DNA from: JABDGM01 sp963738665
Lineage (GTDB): Bacteria; Planctomycetota; Planctomycetia; Pirellulales; Lacipirellulaceae
DNA length: 64,000 nt
Reading direction: 5' to 3'
Assembly (NCBI GenBank): GCA_963738665.1
Contig: CAVTXL010000016.1
Location: 496,001 to 560,000 of the forward strand
Under the pieces are notes generated by a model. It saw only the letters and a program-made list of their open reading frames with translations, ran no database searches and had not been told where the DNA came from. Of the stretch, positions 47,430 to 57,384 are shown piece after piece. Each line of letters opens with the position of its first letter. Position 1 is the stretch's first letter. Position numbers and translations under genes: made by a program.

Positions 47430-47466
47430 TTTCCCTCTCCCCCTTGGGAGAGGGCCCGGTGAGGGA
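47430..47466. repeat. CCCTCTCCC palindrome after rplI
   Basis: CCCTCTCCCCCTTGGGAGAGGG with tail CCCGGTGAGGG: same family as 3842-3879 and 61549-61582. It could form a hairpin downstream of rplI, but it lacks a T-run. Confidence 0.7.
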
Positions 47467-47617
47467 ACGCCGGGAAACAGCGCGCCCCACCTTCCCACTC
47501 CCAGAGGGACATGGTTTCGAGACGAAGCCTAAACCGCCACCGGCCGCGGACGCGTAGTAGGCAGCGAAGTATTCGCAGCCCGCATGGTTTCTGGTTTCAC
47601 CGACGGATCGAACTGCT

Positions 47618-49054
47618 GTGGCCACGGATGAACACGAAAAAAAGCGCAGCTCGTCACGTTCCGAGTTCGCGCCATTGCTCGATCGACAACCGCCACGGAG
47701 CCTCGAAGCCGAGCGGGCCGTCGTCGGCAGCCTGCTCCTCTTGCCCGAGGCGACTGACGAGGTGGCCCTCCTGGTGCGGCCCGAGGACTTTTACGACGAC
47801 GCGCTGCGGCGGATATTCGGACACCTCATCGCCCTCCACGAGGATGGCCAGAAGATCGACCCCATGCTGCTCGCCCAGCGGCTGAAGGACGCCGGCGAAT
47901 ACGAACTGGTCGGCGGGGCCGCCTTTCTGCTCGAGCTAGGCCAACAGGTTTCCACCGCGGCCCACGCCGAGCACTACGCCCGCATCGTCCGTGACAAGGC
48001 CGTGCTGCGTTCGCTGATCCACGCCGGCACCGACATCGTGCACGAGGCTTATGAGCCAAACGTCAACGCGCGGTCGATGCTTTCGCGGGCGGAGGAGCGC
48101 GTCTTCCGCATCCTGGACACGAAGGGCGATCGACAAGTGCAGTCCCTGCGCGAGGTGCTGCACGAATCGCTGGCCCGCATCGACGCCCGGTTGCAGCATC
48201 GGCACGCCTACGGCGGCCTGGAGACCGGGCTAATCGATTTCGACGACCTCACCGGCGGCTTGCACAATTCAGAGCTCGTCATATTGGCGGCCCGGCCCAG
48301 CATGGGCAAAACGGCCCTGGCACTGAACATCGTCGAGCATATTGCGGTCGATGAGCGCGGGCCGGCCAAGCCGGTGCTGCTGGTGAGTCTGGAAATGTCG
48401 TCGCTGGAGTTGGGCGATCGACTGTTGTGCTCGCGGGCGCAGGTCAATAGCCATCGCCTGCGCAACGGGACGATCACGGCCGATGAGAGCCACAAGTTGG
48501 TGCAGACGGCGGCCGACGTGAGCCGGGCGCCTTTGTTCATCGACGATTCGCCCAGCCGCAACATGACGGAAATCGCGGCCACGGCCCGCCGGCTCAAGCG
48601 GCAGGAAAAACTGGCGCTGGTGGTCATCGATTACTTGCAGCTCATAGAGCCGGACAACCCGCGCGACCCGCGGCAGGAGCAGGTCGCCCGCATTTCACGC
48701 CGATTGAAAGGCCTGGCCCGCGAGCTGGCCGTGCCGGTGCTGTGCCTCGCGCAGCTCAATCGGCAGGTCGAGGCCACCCGCGACAGCAAACCGCAACTGA
48801 GCCATCTCCGCGAATCGGGAGCGATCGAGCAAGACGCAGATGTCGTGATGTTCGTGCATCGCGAAGAGTTCTACCGCAACAGCGACGAAGAACGCGAGCA
48901 AGTGAAAGGCCAAGCCGACCTCTTGATCCGCAAGCAGCGCAACGGCCCCACCGGCGACGTGAAATTGACCTGGCTGCACGAATTCACGCGGTTCGAGAAC
49001 TCGCAGCACCAACCGTACGACGAGTTTCAGGATTTCCGACCGGATGAGTTTTAG
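47618..49054 (+). CDS. dnaB: Replicative DNA helicase DnaB
   Basis: DnaB unwinds DNA at the replication fork. It has the N-terminal domain (RSLEAERAVVGSLLL), Walker A in ARPSMGKTALALNI, Walker B in LALVVIDYLQLIEPD, and SGAIEQDADVVMFVHREEFY with the RecA-like end. The start is a GTG. It closes the information-processing cluster after rplI. Confidence 0.93.
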   Translation: MATDEHEKKRSSSRSEFAPLLDRQPPRSLEAERAVVGSLLLLPEATDEVALLVRPEDFYDDALRRIFGHLIALHEDGQKIDPMLLAQRLKDAGEYELVGGAAFLLELGQQVSTAAHAEHYARIVRDKAVLRSLIHAGTDIVHEAYEPNVNARSMLSRAEERVFRILDTKGDRQVQSLREVLHESLARIDARLQHRHAYGGLETGLIDFDDLTGGLHNSELVILAARPSMGKTALALNIVEHIAVDERGPAKPVLLVSLEMSSLELGDRLLCSRAQVNSHRLRNGTITADESHKLVQTAADVSRAPLFIDDSPSRNMTEIAATARRLKRQEKLALVVIDYLQLIEPDNPRDPRQEQVARISRRLKGLARELAVPVLCLAQLNRQVEATRDSKPQLSHLRESGAIEQDADVVMFVHREEFYRNSDEEREQVKGQADLLIRKQRNGPTGDVKLTWLHEFTRFENSQHQPYDEFQDFRPDEF

Positions 49055-49107
49055 AAATGCCTGAGTTTTCGGATGCGTGGTTGAATGACGACTTTCTCGC
49101 CGAGTTA

Positions 49108-49165
49108 GGCGTGTCACCCAGGGCGTTGCCCCGGGGCTTTCGCACGGTTGGCCTTTGAGGCCAAA
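49108..49165. repeat. CCAGGGCGTTGCCCCGG repeat after dnaB
   Basis: CCAGGGCGTTGCCCCGGGGC with GGCTTTCGCACGGTTGGCC and TTTGAGGCCAAAA: short arms. It shares its GGGCTTTCGCAC core and layout with the block between actD and actE. Confidence 0.6.
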
Positions 49166-49197
49166 ATGGGGAGAATCGTTGCGCCAAGTAGCCTCAG

Positions 49198-51408
49198 CTA
49201 CTTGTTCAGCAGCTTCTTCAGCTCCTGCCCCAATAGCGGACCGCGGGCGTTGGTCGTCACGACCTTGCCGTCGCGATCGACCAGCATCGTCACCGGAATG
49301 GCCGTGATGCCATAGCGCACAGCGTTTGGCATCTCGAAGCCGGTCGCCGCCGGGTCGCTGCTGACGAGCGTCGGCCAGGGGAGGCCGGCGCCGTCGAGAA
49401 ACGACTTCGCCGCTTGCCGTTCGTCGTCGAGCGAGACGCCGATCACTTCAAACCCCTGATCGTGATACGACTGGTAATTCCGCAAGATATTCGGCATCTC
49501 TTCGCGGCACGGCTCGCACCAACTCGCCCAGTAATCTACCAGCACGATCTTGCCGCGGTACGAGCTCCAATCGAACGCCTTGCCGTCGATGAAAGTGCCG
49601 TCCAGCTCGAGCGGCTTGCCGACCAGGTCGGCGCGGCGACCGATGCCTTCCAGCATGGTAGCCCATTTCGCCACTTGCGGATCGCTGCGGTCGTTGTAGG
49701 ACGTGAGCATGGCGTCGACGAGTTGTTTCACTTGCGCCGTGTCACCGCTATCCTCGGCCATCATCGCCAAATTGCTGGCCAGGCGAATGTGATCGACGCT
49801 GGGCGCTTGCGTCCGCGCCACCGGCAGAAACTTGTCAACAACGGCCTGCCGCTCCGCGGGACTAAGGTCGCCCCAGCGGCCGACCGACTGCATCAAGCGG
49901 AATTCGGCCAAGGCCCCGGTGATCGCCGACTTGGAGTTGGATTCGAGCGATTTCAAGAAGTCCTTTTGAGCCTGGTTCTCACCGACGTCCGACGTCGTAA
50001 ACGCCCGCAGCGACGCCAATTTCATTTGAATCGCGTCACCCGCCTGGCTCATGTCCGGATCACCGGCCAAAATTTTGTCGGCCGCGATTCCCAATAACAC
50101 ATGAACTTTTTCGAGGTTTTTGAGCCGGTCCTCGCGGGTACTGGCATCGGGCAGCTTTTGCAGCGTGTTTTCCATAAAAGCCATGATTTCCGCCGGGGTG
50201 CCGTCGGGCACCGTCTTTGGGATTTCCTCTTCTAGTGCCACGGTTGGTTCGCCGAGCAGGCTTTGAAGTTGCTCACGGAGCACGGGGCCCCGAGCGCTCG
50301 TGTGTATTACCGTGCCCTCTTTATCCACCAAGATCATGCGGGGTAGGGCGTCGACGTCATACTTCTTCGACATCGGGTGTTCCCAGTGGCCGGCGGCCGG
50401 ATTGTCGTCGAATAGCTGCGGCCAGGCAAGGTTTGACTTGGCGATCAACTCGGTCACCACCTGGCGATCGTGGTCGAGATTGACGCCGATGATTTCAAAC
50501 CCCTTGTCGTGATAGCCGCGGTAGAGCTTAACGAGGTTCGGCATCTCGGCCAGGCACTCGCCGCAATCCGAGGCCCAGAAGTCGACGAGCACGACCTTGC
50601 CGCGGTACGAATTCCAGTCGAGTTGCTTGCCGTCGAAGAGCTGGCCTTCGATCTCGAGCTTTTTGCCCGGCAGATCGAGGCGTCGGATTGCCGCCTCCAA
50701 GTCCCCCGCCATCGAGTTAACCTCTTTTGCTTTGCTGTCGCGAACGAGCGGCAATAACTCGTTGTAGAGCGGGACAGGCGCAGTGCTAGTCGGAAAAAGG
50801 ACGGCCGAACACATGTCGCTGTAGCTGAGCAATTGCAAGGCATCTTCCACGGCGACGCCGTTCGCTTTCAGGCTGTCGGAATACTCCTTCAAGACGGCCA
50901 GGCGCTGGGCCGCGTTCTGGCTTTGCCAGCCTTTTGTTTTTTCTTGAAACCGCAGACGGGCGGCCGAAGCGCGGGCGGCCAGCCGTTTATCGCCGGCCAT
51001 CTTGTCGAGATACTGTTCAGATTGTTTCGCAGCCTCGGCGTCGCCGAGCTCGCCTAAGATCTGGAACGAGACAAGTTTCCAGCCGATGGCTTCGTTGATT
51101 TGCGCATCGCTGGGGTCTTTGTTGAGCACGCGATCGGCCGCGGCGCCGATGGCGCGCGAAGCCTTCGCTTTATAGGCGTTCATCTCCGCCTCATTCTTGA
51201 ACGGCTCCGGAGTGGCCAGCTTCTGGATGAAGCTCAGCAAGTCGTCCGCCGAGCCCTGGGGCAATGCGAACTGTTCGTCGTCCGCCGTTGTGGACGTCGC
51301 TTCTGCCTGAGCGACGGCCGCCGTGTCGGCCGAGTTGCAGCCCACGAGGCTGCCGACGGCCAGAAATGCGAGCGCAAGTACGCCAAGTGGGGAACGGAGC
51401 TTAGTCAT
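49198..51408 (-). CDS. Lipoprotein with two thioredoxin-like (TlpA/ResA) domains
   Basis: A 736-residue lipoprotein (lipobox SLVGC, Cys24). Two halves repeat the same layout: a helical stretch of about 220 residues and a TlpA-like thioredoxin domain. The first domain has VVLVDFWASDCGECLAEMP (CGEC), the second IVLVDYWASWCEPCREEMP (CEPC). Both have the DGKxxDWxSYRGK entry. The active-site dipeptides differ (Gly-Glu and Glu-Pro), which may give different redox potentials. It likely acts in periplasmic disulfide or cytochrome c chemistry. This looks like a tandem duplication within one gene. Confidence 0.85.
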   Translation of the reverse strand: MTKLRSPLGVLALAFLAVGSLVGCNSADTAAVAQAEATSTTADDEQFALPQGSADDLLSFIQKLATPEPFKNEAEMNAYKAKASRAIGAAADRVLNKDPSDAQINEAIGWKLVSFQILGELGDAEAAKQSEQYLDKMAGDKRLAARASAARLRFQEKTKGWQSQNAAQRLAVLKEYSDSLKANGVAVEDALQLLSYSDMCSAVLFPTSTAPVPLYNELLPLVRDSKAKEVNSMAGDLEAAIRRLDLPGKKLEIEGQLFDGKQLDWNSYRGKVVLVDFWASDCGECLAEMPNLVKLYRGYHDKGFEIIGVNLDHDRQVVTELIAKSNLAWPQLFDDNPAAGHWEHPMSKKYDVDALPRMILVDKEGTVIHTSARGPVLREQLQSLLGEPTVALEEEIPKTVPDGTPAEIMAFMENTLQKLPDASTREDRLKNLEKVHVLLGIAADKILAGDPDMSQAGDAIQMKLASLRAFTTSDVGENQAQKDFLKSLESNSKSAITGALAEFRLMQSVGRWGDLSPAERQAVVDKFLPVARTQAPSVDHIRLASNLAMMAEDSGDTAQVKQLVDAMLTSYNDRSDPQVAKWATMLEGIGRRADLVGKPLELDGTFIDGKAFDWSSYRGKIVLVDYWASWCEPCREEMPNILRNYQSYHDQGFEVIGVSLDDERQAAKSFLDGAGLPWPTLVSSDPAATGFEMPNAVRYGITAIPVTMLVDRDGKVVTTNARGPLLGQELKKLLNK

Positions 51409-51697
51409 GGAGTTAGATTCTCGTGAGTAGGTATCGAATTAGGTATTGAACGTTTTCCAAGTTCGGGAACCAGCGCCGCCAACTCAGTTGGAATATTAAT
51501 AGAAGCACCCACGTGACGTGGGACTCGTTCGCAAGCTTTTCTGGCCACGCTCGGGCGGCGGGCTGGCCGAAACGGCGTATCGAGGGCACTGCTTTGGCAA
51601 AGAGCCTGTAATTATCCGACTTTGCGGTGGTTGAAACAAGGCAAGTAAGTTGCTGATTGGCGGCCCAAATGTACGGCAGCGGATAAAATCCGTGGCC
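51409..51697. other. Intergenic stretch between thioredoxin lipoprotein and SDR genes
   Basis: About 290 bases without a supported gene; promoter side of the minus-strand lipoprotein gene. Confidence 0.35.
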
Positions 51698-52447
51698 TTA
51701 CGAAGTCGAGCCGAGCGTGCGGCCGCCGTCCACCGGCAGGCAGACACCCGTGACAAAGTCGTCCGCCAAGAGCAACGCCACGGCCTGAGCTACGTGCTCC
51801 GGCCGGCCGGCCCGCTTCACGAGAGTGCCCGCGATCGCCCGCTCTTTTTCTTTCGGTGCGAGCGACTTTGGCATCATTACCGGCCCGGGCAGCACGGCAT
51901 TGACGCGGACCCGCGGCGCCAGCTCGACGGCGAACATTCGCGTCAGAGTGGGGATCACTCCCTTCGACAGAAGGTAGGCGCTGTAATCGATGTACGGCCG
52001 GCGCGTCGCCCAATCGCCCAGGTTCACGATTGCGCCGCCGGTGGGCTGCTCGGCCATGATTCGGCCGGCGTGCTGGCAACAGATGAACGTGCTGACGGTG
52101 TTCGTGTCAAAGAATCGCCGCAGGTCGTCGGCCGAGGTGGTCGCCAGCGGCGTCGGCCAATAGATGGCCGCGTTGTTCACCAGGGCGTCGAGTCGGCCGA
52201 AGTGGCGGCTGGCGCGGTCGATCATCGTGCGGGTGGCGTTTTCGTCCCGCAAGTCGGCGCCGAACGCAGCGGCCGCATGGCCGGCCTGCGACAATTCGTC
52301 AACCAGTCTCTGCGCCGCATCGAGCGACGTATTGGCGTGAATCGCCACCTGATAGCCACTCGCTGCCAACTCGCGCACAATGAGCTGACCGACACGAATG
52401 GCGCCGCCGGTGACCAGGGCGACGCGTTGATCGCCGGATTTTTGCAT
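51698..52447 (-). CDS. Short-chain dehydrogenase/reductase
   Basis: A 249-residue SDR. The cofactor motif is VALVTGGAIRVGQLIV, an A-x-R-x-G variant as in pteridine reductases; NNAAIY and the catalytic YSAYLLSKG (Tyr and Lys) follow, then PGPVMMP. The ATG at 52447 (MQKSGDQRVALVTGG) is chosen. The substrate is unknown; pteridine or folate reduction is one possibility. Confidence 0.82.
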   Translation of the reverse strand: MQKSGDQRVALVTGGAIRVGQLIVRELAASGYQVAIHANTSLDAAQRLVDELSQAGHAAAAFGADLRDENATRTMIDRASRHFGRLDALVNNAAIYWPTPLATTSADDLRRFFDTNTVSTFICCQHAGRIMAEQPTGGAIVNLGDWATRRPYIDYSAYLLSKGVIPTLTRMFAVELAPRVRVNAVLPGPVMMPKSLAPKEKERAIAGTLVKRAGRPEHVAQAVALLLADDFVTGVCLPVDGGRTLGSTS

Positions 52448-52628
52448 AATCACGTCCACTCAAATGTCAATTTTGGATTGCGGATCTCGAATTGCGAGAT
52501 TTTGAAATCGTGCAGTTATTGATCCTTGCATAACCGACCGAACGCCGTCGCCATGAACTCAGCCAAACTGTCGCTCGTCACGTTCGGCAAACCAGGGCCA
52601 CGATCAATAGGACGGCGCAGCAGTCATC

Positions 52629-53528
52629 TTATTCGCAATCGGCATTCCTTGTTCCGCAATCAGCTGACAAGCCGTGATGCTGCGCGATGATTTCCCACGC
52701 CTCTTGCGGCGTCTCGGCGTACTGGATTAGACCGAGGTCTTCGTCGTGAATGACGCCTTCGTCCGCCAGTCGCTGAAAATCGATGATCGAGTCCCAATAG
52801 TCGCGTCCGTACAAAATAATCGGGATATGCTGCATGCGTTCGGTTTGGCGAAGACAGAGCGTGTCGAACAACTCATCCAGCGTGCCGTAACCACCGGGAA
52901 AAATTACCAGGGCCGCCGCCCGCAAGACAAAGTGAAACTTGCGCATCGCGAAGTAATGGAACTGAAAACACAAGTCGGGCGTGATATAGGGATTTGGTTC
53001 CTGCTCGTGCGGCAGATCGATGTTCAGGCCAATGCTTTTGGCGCCGATTTCGAATGCCCCGCGGTTGACGGCCTCCATGATGCCCGGCCCGCCGCCGGTC
53101 GTGACGACCATATTACACTGGCCATTGACTTGGCAAGCGCTGGACACCAATCGGCCGAATTCGCGGGCTTCGTCGTAATAGTGGCTTTTGGCGAGGATTC
53201 GCTCGGCCTGTACGACCGCCCGCGCTAGCTTCGGGTTATCAGGTGATTGAGCGGCGTTCATCCGCGCTTCGCGCAGGACCGCCTCGGCTTGCTCGCGGGG
53301 AACGATTTGCGTGCTGCCGAACACGACGACCGTCGAGTCGATTTCGTGCTCGCGCAGCAGCGTCTCGGTTTTGAGCAACTCCAATTGCATCCGCAGGGGA
53401 CGGTTCTCCGGCCGCTTGAGGAACGTGACGTCGTATTCGGCCAACTGGTAGCTGGGCGACTTGAGAATCGCATCGCGGTTGGCGGCCACCGCGTCAGGGC
53501 GTTTCATGCGGGGTTGGGGTCTTTTCAT
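52629..53528 (-). CDS. LOG-family (Rossmann-fold nucleotide) protein
   Basis: Resembles cytokinin-activating LOG and the TIGR00730 family, which cleave ribose 5-phosphate from nucleotides. Seen: STVVVFGSTQIVPREQAE, VTTGGGPGIMEAVNRGAFE and FPGGYGTLDELFDTL. Between residue 90 and 120 is a longer helical part. The last ten residues (ADCGTRNADCE) come from a GATTGCGGATT-type repeat at the gene end. The ATG at 53528 is preferred. Confidence 0.8.
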   Translation of the reverse strand: MKRPQPRMKRPDAVAANRDAILKSPSYQLAEYDVTFLKRPENRPLRMQLELLKTETLLREHEIDSTVVVFGSTQIVPREQAEAVLREARMNAAQSPDNPKLARAVVQAERILAKSHYYDEAREFGRLVSSACQVNGQCNMVVTTGGGPGIMEAVNRGAFEIGAKSIGLNIDLPHEQEPNPYITPDLCFQFHYFAMRKFHFVLRAAALVIFPGGYGTLDELFDTLCLRQTERMQHIPIILYGRDYWDSIIDFQRLADEGVIHDEDLGLIQYAETPQEAWEIIAQHHGLSADCGTRNADCE

Positions 53529-53619
53529 GCTACGTACTACCTGCTGGATGCTCGTTGTTCGCTTTGTTGAACAAATCGCGACCGGACGCCGAGCATGCCG
53601 CATTTGAGTTTCCACTCTC

Positions 53620-55005
53620 TCATTTCAATTCGTGGCTTTCACCGAGGGCCGGCGTGAAGACCGTCCAGCCGCGCTCGGTGCGCAGCGTCCGGGCGAGGGC
53701 GTCCATGCTATCTGGTTCGCCGTGGACCAGAAACGTGCCCTTGGTTGGCGTCAACTTGGCCGTCCAGCGCAACAGGCCGCTGCGGTCGGCGTGGCCGCTT
53801 AGGCCGGGGATTGATTCGATCGCCGCCCGCACCGTCACGTCCTGCCCGTGAATGCGGATCCATTTCGCGCCGTCGGCCAACTTGCGGCCCGGCGTGCCCA
53901 CAGCCATGTAACCCCCCAGGACCACCGTATGGCGTGGGCTCGGCAGCCGCTGCTTCAAATGGTGTAAAATCCGACCGCCGGTCATCATGCCGCTGCTCGA
54001 GATGATCACGGCCGGCCCGGCAACTTGGTTAAGCGCCTTTGACTCGTCCGTCGTCCGGCAGAGCGTGACGTGAGGACCGGCAAGTACCGGATGGGCCGGA
54101 TCGAGCTGGCCCTCGCTGAGGTCGTGGTCCTCGCGGTGTTTGCGATAGATCTCGGTGGCGTCGCATGACATCGGGCTGTCCAGAAAGATCGGCAGGTCGG
54201 GAATCCGGCCTTGCGACTTCAGCACCTGCAGCAGATAGATCAATTGCTGCGCACGGCCGATGGCGAACGCGGCTATCAGCAACACGCCGCCGCGCTCGAC
54301 CGCGCGATGCACGACGTCCACAAGTGCGTCGAGAATCGACCGGTTCGGATGGTCGCGGTCGCCATACGTACTTTCGCACACGAGATAATCGCACTCGGGC
54401 GGGGGGGCCGGGTCGTGATACAGCGGCCCGTCGTAGCGGCCGACGTCGCCGGAGAACAAGATCCGCAGCGGCGGCGTGCGATCGCGAATTTCGACTTCGA
54501 TCATGTTCGAGCCGAGCAGGTGGCCCGCGTCATGATAACGCATCCAAATTGGCTCGGCCGGTGCAAACCACTCGCCGCGCGGCACTAGCCGAAACAGCTT
54601 CATCGTTGCGTGGACGTCACGGGCCTCATAAAGGGGCAGAGCCGGTTTGTGCCGCGAGAAGCCCTTGCGGTTCGCATATTCGGCGTCGCTCTCTTGGCAG
54701 TGGGCCGAATCGAGCAAGATGATCTCACTGAGCTCGGCGGTCGCCTCAGTGCAAACGATTTCGCGGCGGTAGCCTTCGCGAACGATCCGCGGCAGGTAGC
54801 CGGTGTGATCGAGATGGGCGTGCGTAAGGACGACCGCCTCGATCGCCCGCACGTCAAACGCCGTCGGCCGCCAGTTCAGCTCACGCAGCTCGCGCTCGCC
54901 CTGGAACAGCCCGCAATCGACCAGCACCTGCGCACCGCCCGCTTCGAGCAGAAACTTCGACCCGGTGACCGTGCGGGCCGCTCCGTAAAATGTCAGCTTT
55001 GCCAT
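53620..55005 (-). CDS. MBL-fold/beta-CASP RNA-processing nuclease
   Basis: A 461-residue metallo-beta-lactamase/beta-CASP protein like the CPSF-73 and YSH1 family. Metal ligands are in LTHAHLDHTGYLPR, HDAGHLLGSN and FSGDVGRYDGPL; beta-CASP motifs ISSSGMMTGGR and LSGHADRSG follow. Probably an endo- or exo-ribonuclease in the cytoplasm. It follows the prepilin-type gene on the same strand. Confidence 0.85.
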   Translation of the reverse strand: MAKLTFYGAARTVTGSKFLLEAGGAQVLVDCGLFQGERELRELNWRPTAFDVRAIEAVVLTHAHLDHTGYLPRIVREGYRREIVCTEATAELSEIILLDSAHCQESDAEYANRKGFSRHKPALPLYEARDVHATMKLFRLVPRGEWFAPAEPIWMRYHDAGHLLGSNMIEVEIRDRTPPLRILFSGDVGRYDGPLYHDPAPPPECDYLVCESTYGDRDHPNRSILDALVDVVHRAVERGGVLLIAAFAIGRAQQLIYLLQVLKSQGRIPDLPIFLDSPMSCDATEIYRKHREDHDLSEGQLDPAHPVLAGPHVTLCRTTDESKALNQVAGPAVIISSSGMMTGGRILHHLKQRLPSPRHTVVLGGYMAVGTPGRKLADGAKWIRIHGQDVTVRAAIESIPGLSGHADRSGLLRWTAKLTPTKGTFLVHGEPDSMDALARTLRTERGWTVFTPALGESHELK

Positions 55006-55012
55006 CGACTGC

Positions 55013-55371
55013 TTACCGCCTGAGGATCGCCGCGCCCATTGCCATGAAGGCGGCGGCGAACAATGCCTCGATCAACGGGTGCCTGAACGGGATCGCGCAC
55101 CACAATCGTAACAGCGGCCACGCAGGATGATCCACCCGAGAATCGGCACGTTATGATACCAGCGAATCGCCCGGTCGCATTCCGGGCACCGCGAGCGGGG
55201 CAGCACGAACCCGACCCCCGTCCCCAGGCGGTCCCACACCACCGTGAGAAAGCTGCCCACGCAGCCGCCGACGCAGCCGAGCCACACGATCAGGAACCAC
55301 CACATAGCGTCATTGAGCAGGCGGGCCGTTTCGCGGGGGTCGAGGGCGGCGAAGAGAAATGACGAAAACAT
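55013..55371 (-). CDS. Prepilin-peptidase-like membrane protein lacking the protease domain, frameshifted
   Basis: The N-terminal module of type 4 prepilin peptidases is present: VGGCVGSFLTVVWDRLG, RSRCPECDRAIRWYHNVP and GRCYDCGA (zinc Cys pairs). Near 55090 the frame shifts; the other frame gives IPFRHPLIEALFAAAFMAMG and stops at 55013. There is no aspartic protease domain (GxGD), so it is not a functional prepilin peptidase alone. A start is not certain; the ATG at 55371 is chosen because the helix begins there. Confidence 0.65.
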
Positions 55372-55432
55372 CAAGCAAGTGTACGCCATTCCAAGTGCCG
55401 AGGTAACGGCGAACTGGCTTCCGCAGAGGCCG

Positions 55433-57249
55433 CTAGAAGAGCCCATGCAGGGGCCCACCCGGGGCCGCCAGGGCGTCGACGCGGTGCGTGACCGCTGGAT
55501 CCTCGACCAGTGGTGGCGCATGCTGCGGTTTTAGCCGGGCGTCAAAGATTAGCGGCCCGCGGCAGCCCCAATGCTTGTCGTGGACGAACTCGTCGATGCC
55601 GTGAATGTCGGCCGCGGGATTCGTGCGCGTAAACGTCACCCACAGGAAATTGCGGAGCGACTCGGCGACGAATTGGCTGTCGTCCACTAGCACCACCCAG
55701 CGAAAGCCGGTGACCGATTGTGAATTGCGGATTGCCGATTGCGGATTGGAAGCGCTGGCGTACGACGGTCCTTGGATTGCCAGAACGCCGGGCAGTACGA
55801 CGCGAGGGTTGTGATAACCATCCTCTAGTTGCAGATTGGCGGGCAATTCTGCCGCCAGTTCAAATCGCTTGGGACCCACGGCCGCGATCGCGAGTTTCGA
55901 GCCCGCGTTCAGCCCGCCTCCCGAGTAATCGAGCGTGTCGATCGTAGTTTCTGTTTGAAAGTGCAGGTCGCGCGTCCAGTCGGCGCGCTCCAGGATGTGG
56001 CGCAGAAATGCGGCCACATCTTGGATATCCAGATTTGGCGCGTCGGCATGATTGGCGATCAATAGGAACTTCGCCAGCGACAATTGGCCCTGGCCGAGGA
56101 TTGCGTTGGCCTGCGTCAGCAGCTCTTGCGGCCGCGGCAGTTCGGCGAATGGCCAATAGCGTTCACTGCCGATTGCCAAGAGCAGCGGATGGACCCCGGC
56201 CGCGTCGACGGCATGGACAGCATGCACACCGGGCAAAGCGGTGGGAATCGCCGGACCCGTCAGTTCGTGGATCAGTTGGCCGAAGACGGTATCTTCCTGC
56301 GGTGGCCGTCCGACTACGGTAAACGGCCAGATGGCGCCGTCGCGGTGATAGACGTGCTCGACGCGAAGCACCGGAAAATCGTGCGCGAGACTGTAGTAGC
56401 CCAGGTGATCGCCGAACGGGCCTTCGGGCAGCAGCTTACTGGGGATCACCATGCCGCAGATGCAAAAGTCAGTATCGGCGTGAATCGGCAGGCCCTCCAA
56501 ACGGCGGAGCATTCTCATGCGCCGGCCGCCCAGCGCCCCGGCGAACGCCAGCTCGCTCATGCCTTCCGGCAATGGCAACACGGCCGCCAACATCATCGCC
56601 GGCGGCCCGCCCACGAAGATATTTACGCGAAACGGCTGGCCGGCGGCAATTGCGGCCGCGTGATGGACGCCAATCGAACGGTGAATTTGGTAGTGCAGCC
56701 CGACTTCGCGGTCGTGCTCATATTGCCCACCCGAAAGTTGGATCCGATACATGCCGAGGTTCGATCGCCGCCAGCCGGGTGCGCGTACGTCTTCCGTGTA
56801 AACTTGCGGCAGCGTGATGAAAGCGCCCCCGTCGTCGGGCCAGCTCACTTGCTGTGGTAATTGCGAAATTGACGTTTGATGCGCGGTAATCGAAGCCGCT
56901 TCCACGTACGTCGGCCGCGTATTCCAAGCGCTGCGGGCGATGCCGGCCAGTTGCAGCGGGTTGCGAAACAGTGCGGCCGGATCGATCTTCAGCCGCACGA
57001 GCCGTTCGACCGCCGCCAGGCCGTCGCGAAACATCAAGCGGGCCCGCTCGAGTGTGCCGAAAAGATTGCTGACCATTGGGAATCGGCAACCCTTCATGCG
57101 CGTGAAGAGCACGCCGGCCCGCCGGCCGCACAAACGCGGCGATGAATCGCGGCAGCTTCCAGCCGGGCATCGACTTCGACGTCGATCCGCACGAGCTGAC
57201 GGCTCCGCTCCAGATCGTCGACGCATTCTCGAAGTGTGCGGTAGCCCAT
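55433..57249 (-). CDS. UbiD-family decarboxylase, frameshifted
   Basis: UbiD proteins decarboxylate aromatic acids using prenylated FMN. The true start is the ATG at 57249 (MGYRTLRECVDDLERSRQ), then the frame shifts near 57115 and the chain continues with GVLFTRMKGCRFPMVSNLFG. Core motifs: GMYRIQLSGGQYEHDREVGL, GGPPAMMLAAVLP, CDM-like PFGDHLGYYS. A short in-frame repeat (55714-55750) adds SASNPQSAIRNSQS to the C-terminal part. Confidence 0.82.
55714..55750. repeat. In-frame GATTGCGGATT repeat inside the UbiD-like gene
   Basis: CGATTGTGAATTGCGGATT and CCGATTGCGGATTGG: the same family as in lnt (40874-40949). It is read as NPQSAIRNSQS in the minus-strand protein, nearly identical to the lnt insert peptide NPQSAFRIPQS. 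Confidence 0.75.
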
Positions 57250-57261
57250 GTAGCAGGTCGA

Positions 57262-57384
57262 AGATCGGCCGCGGCGGACACGCTCCGCGTGCCGTAGCCG
57301 GAGCGACAACAAGTTCAACTACTTTTGTTCGCTCGGCGGCCCAGTTTCGCCGCCGTTACGGCACGCGGAGCATGCCTACAACAC
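57262..57384. repeat. Palindromic repeat block between ubiD-like and mnmA genes
   Basis: GACACGCTCCGCGTGCCGTAG (57278-57298) and CGGCACGCGGAGCATGCC (57359-57376) are inverted arms. A closely similar pair occurs on the other side of mnmA at 58668-58762. Confidence 0.65.
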
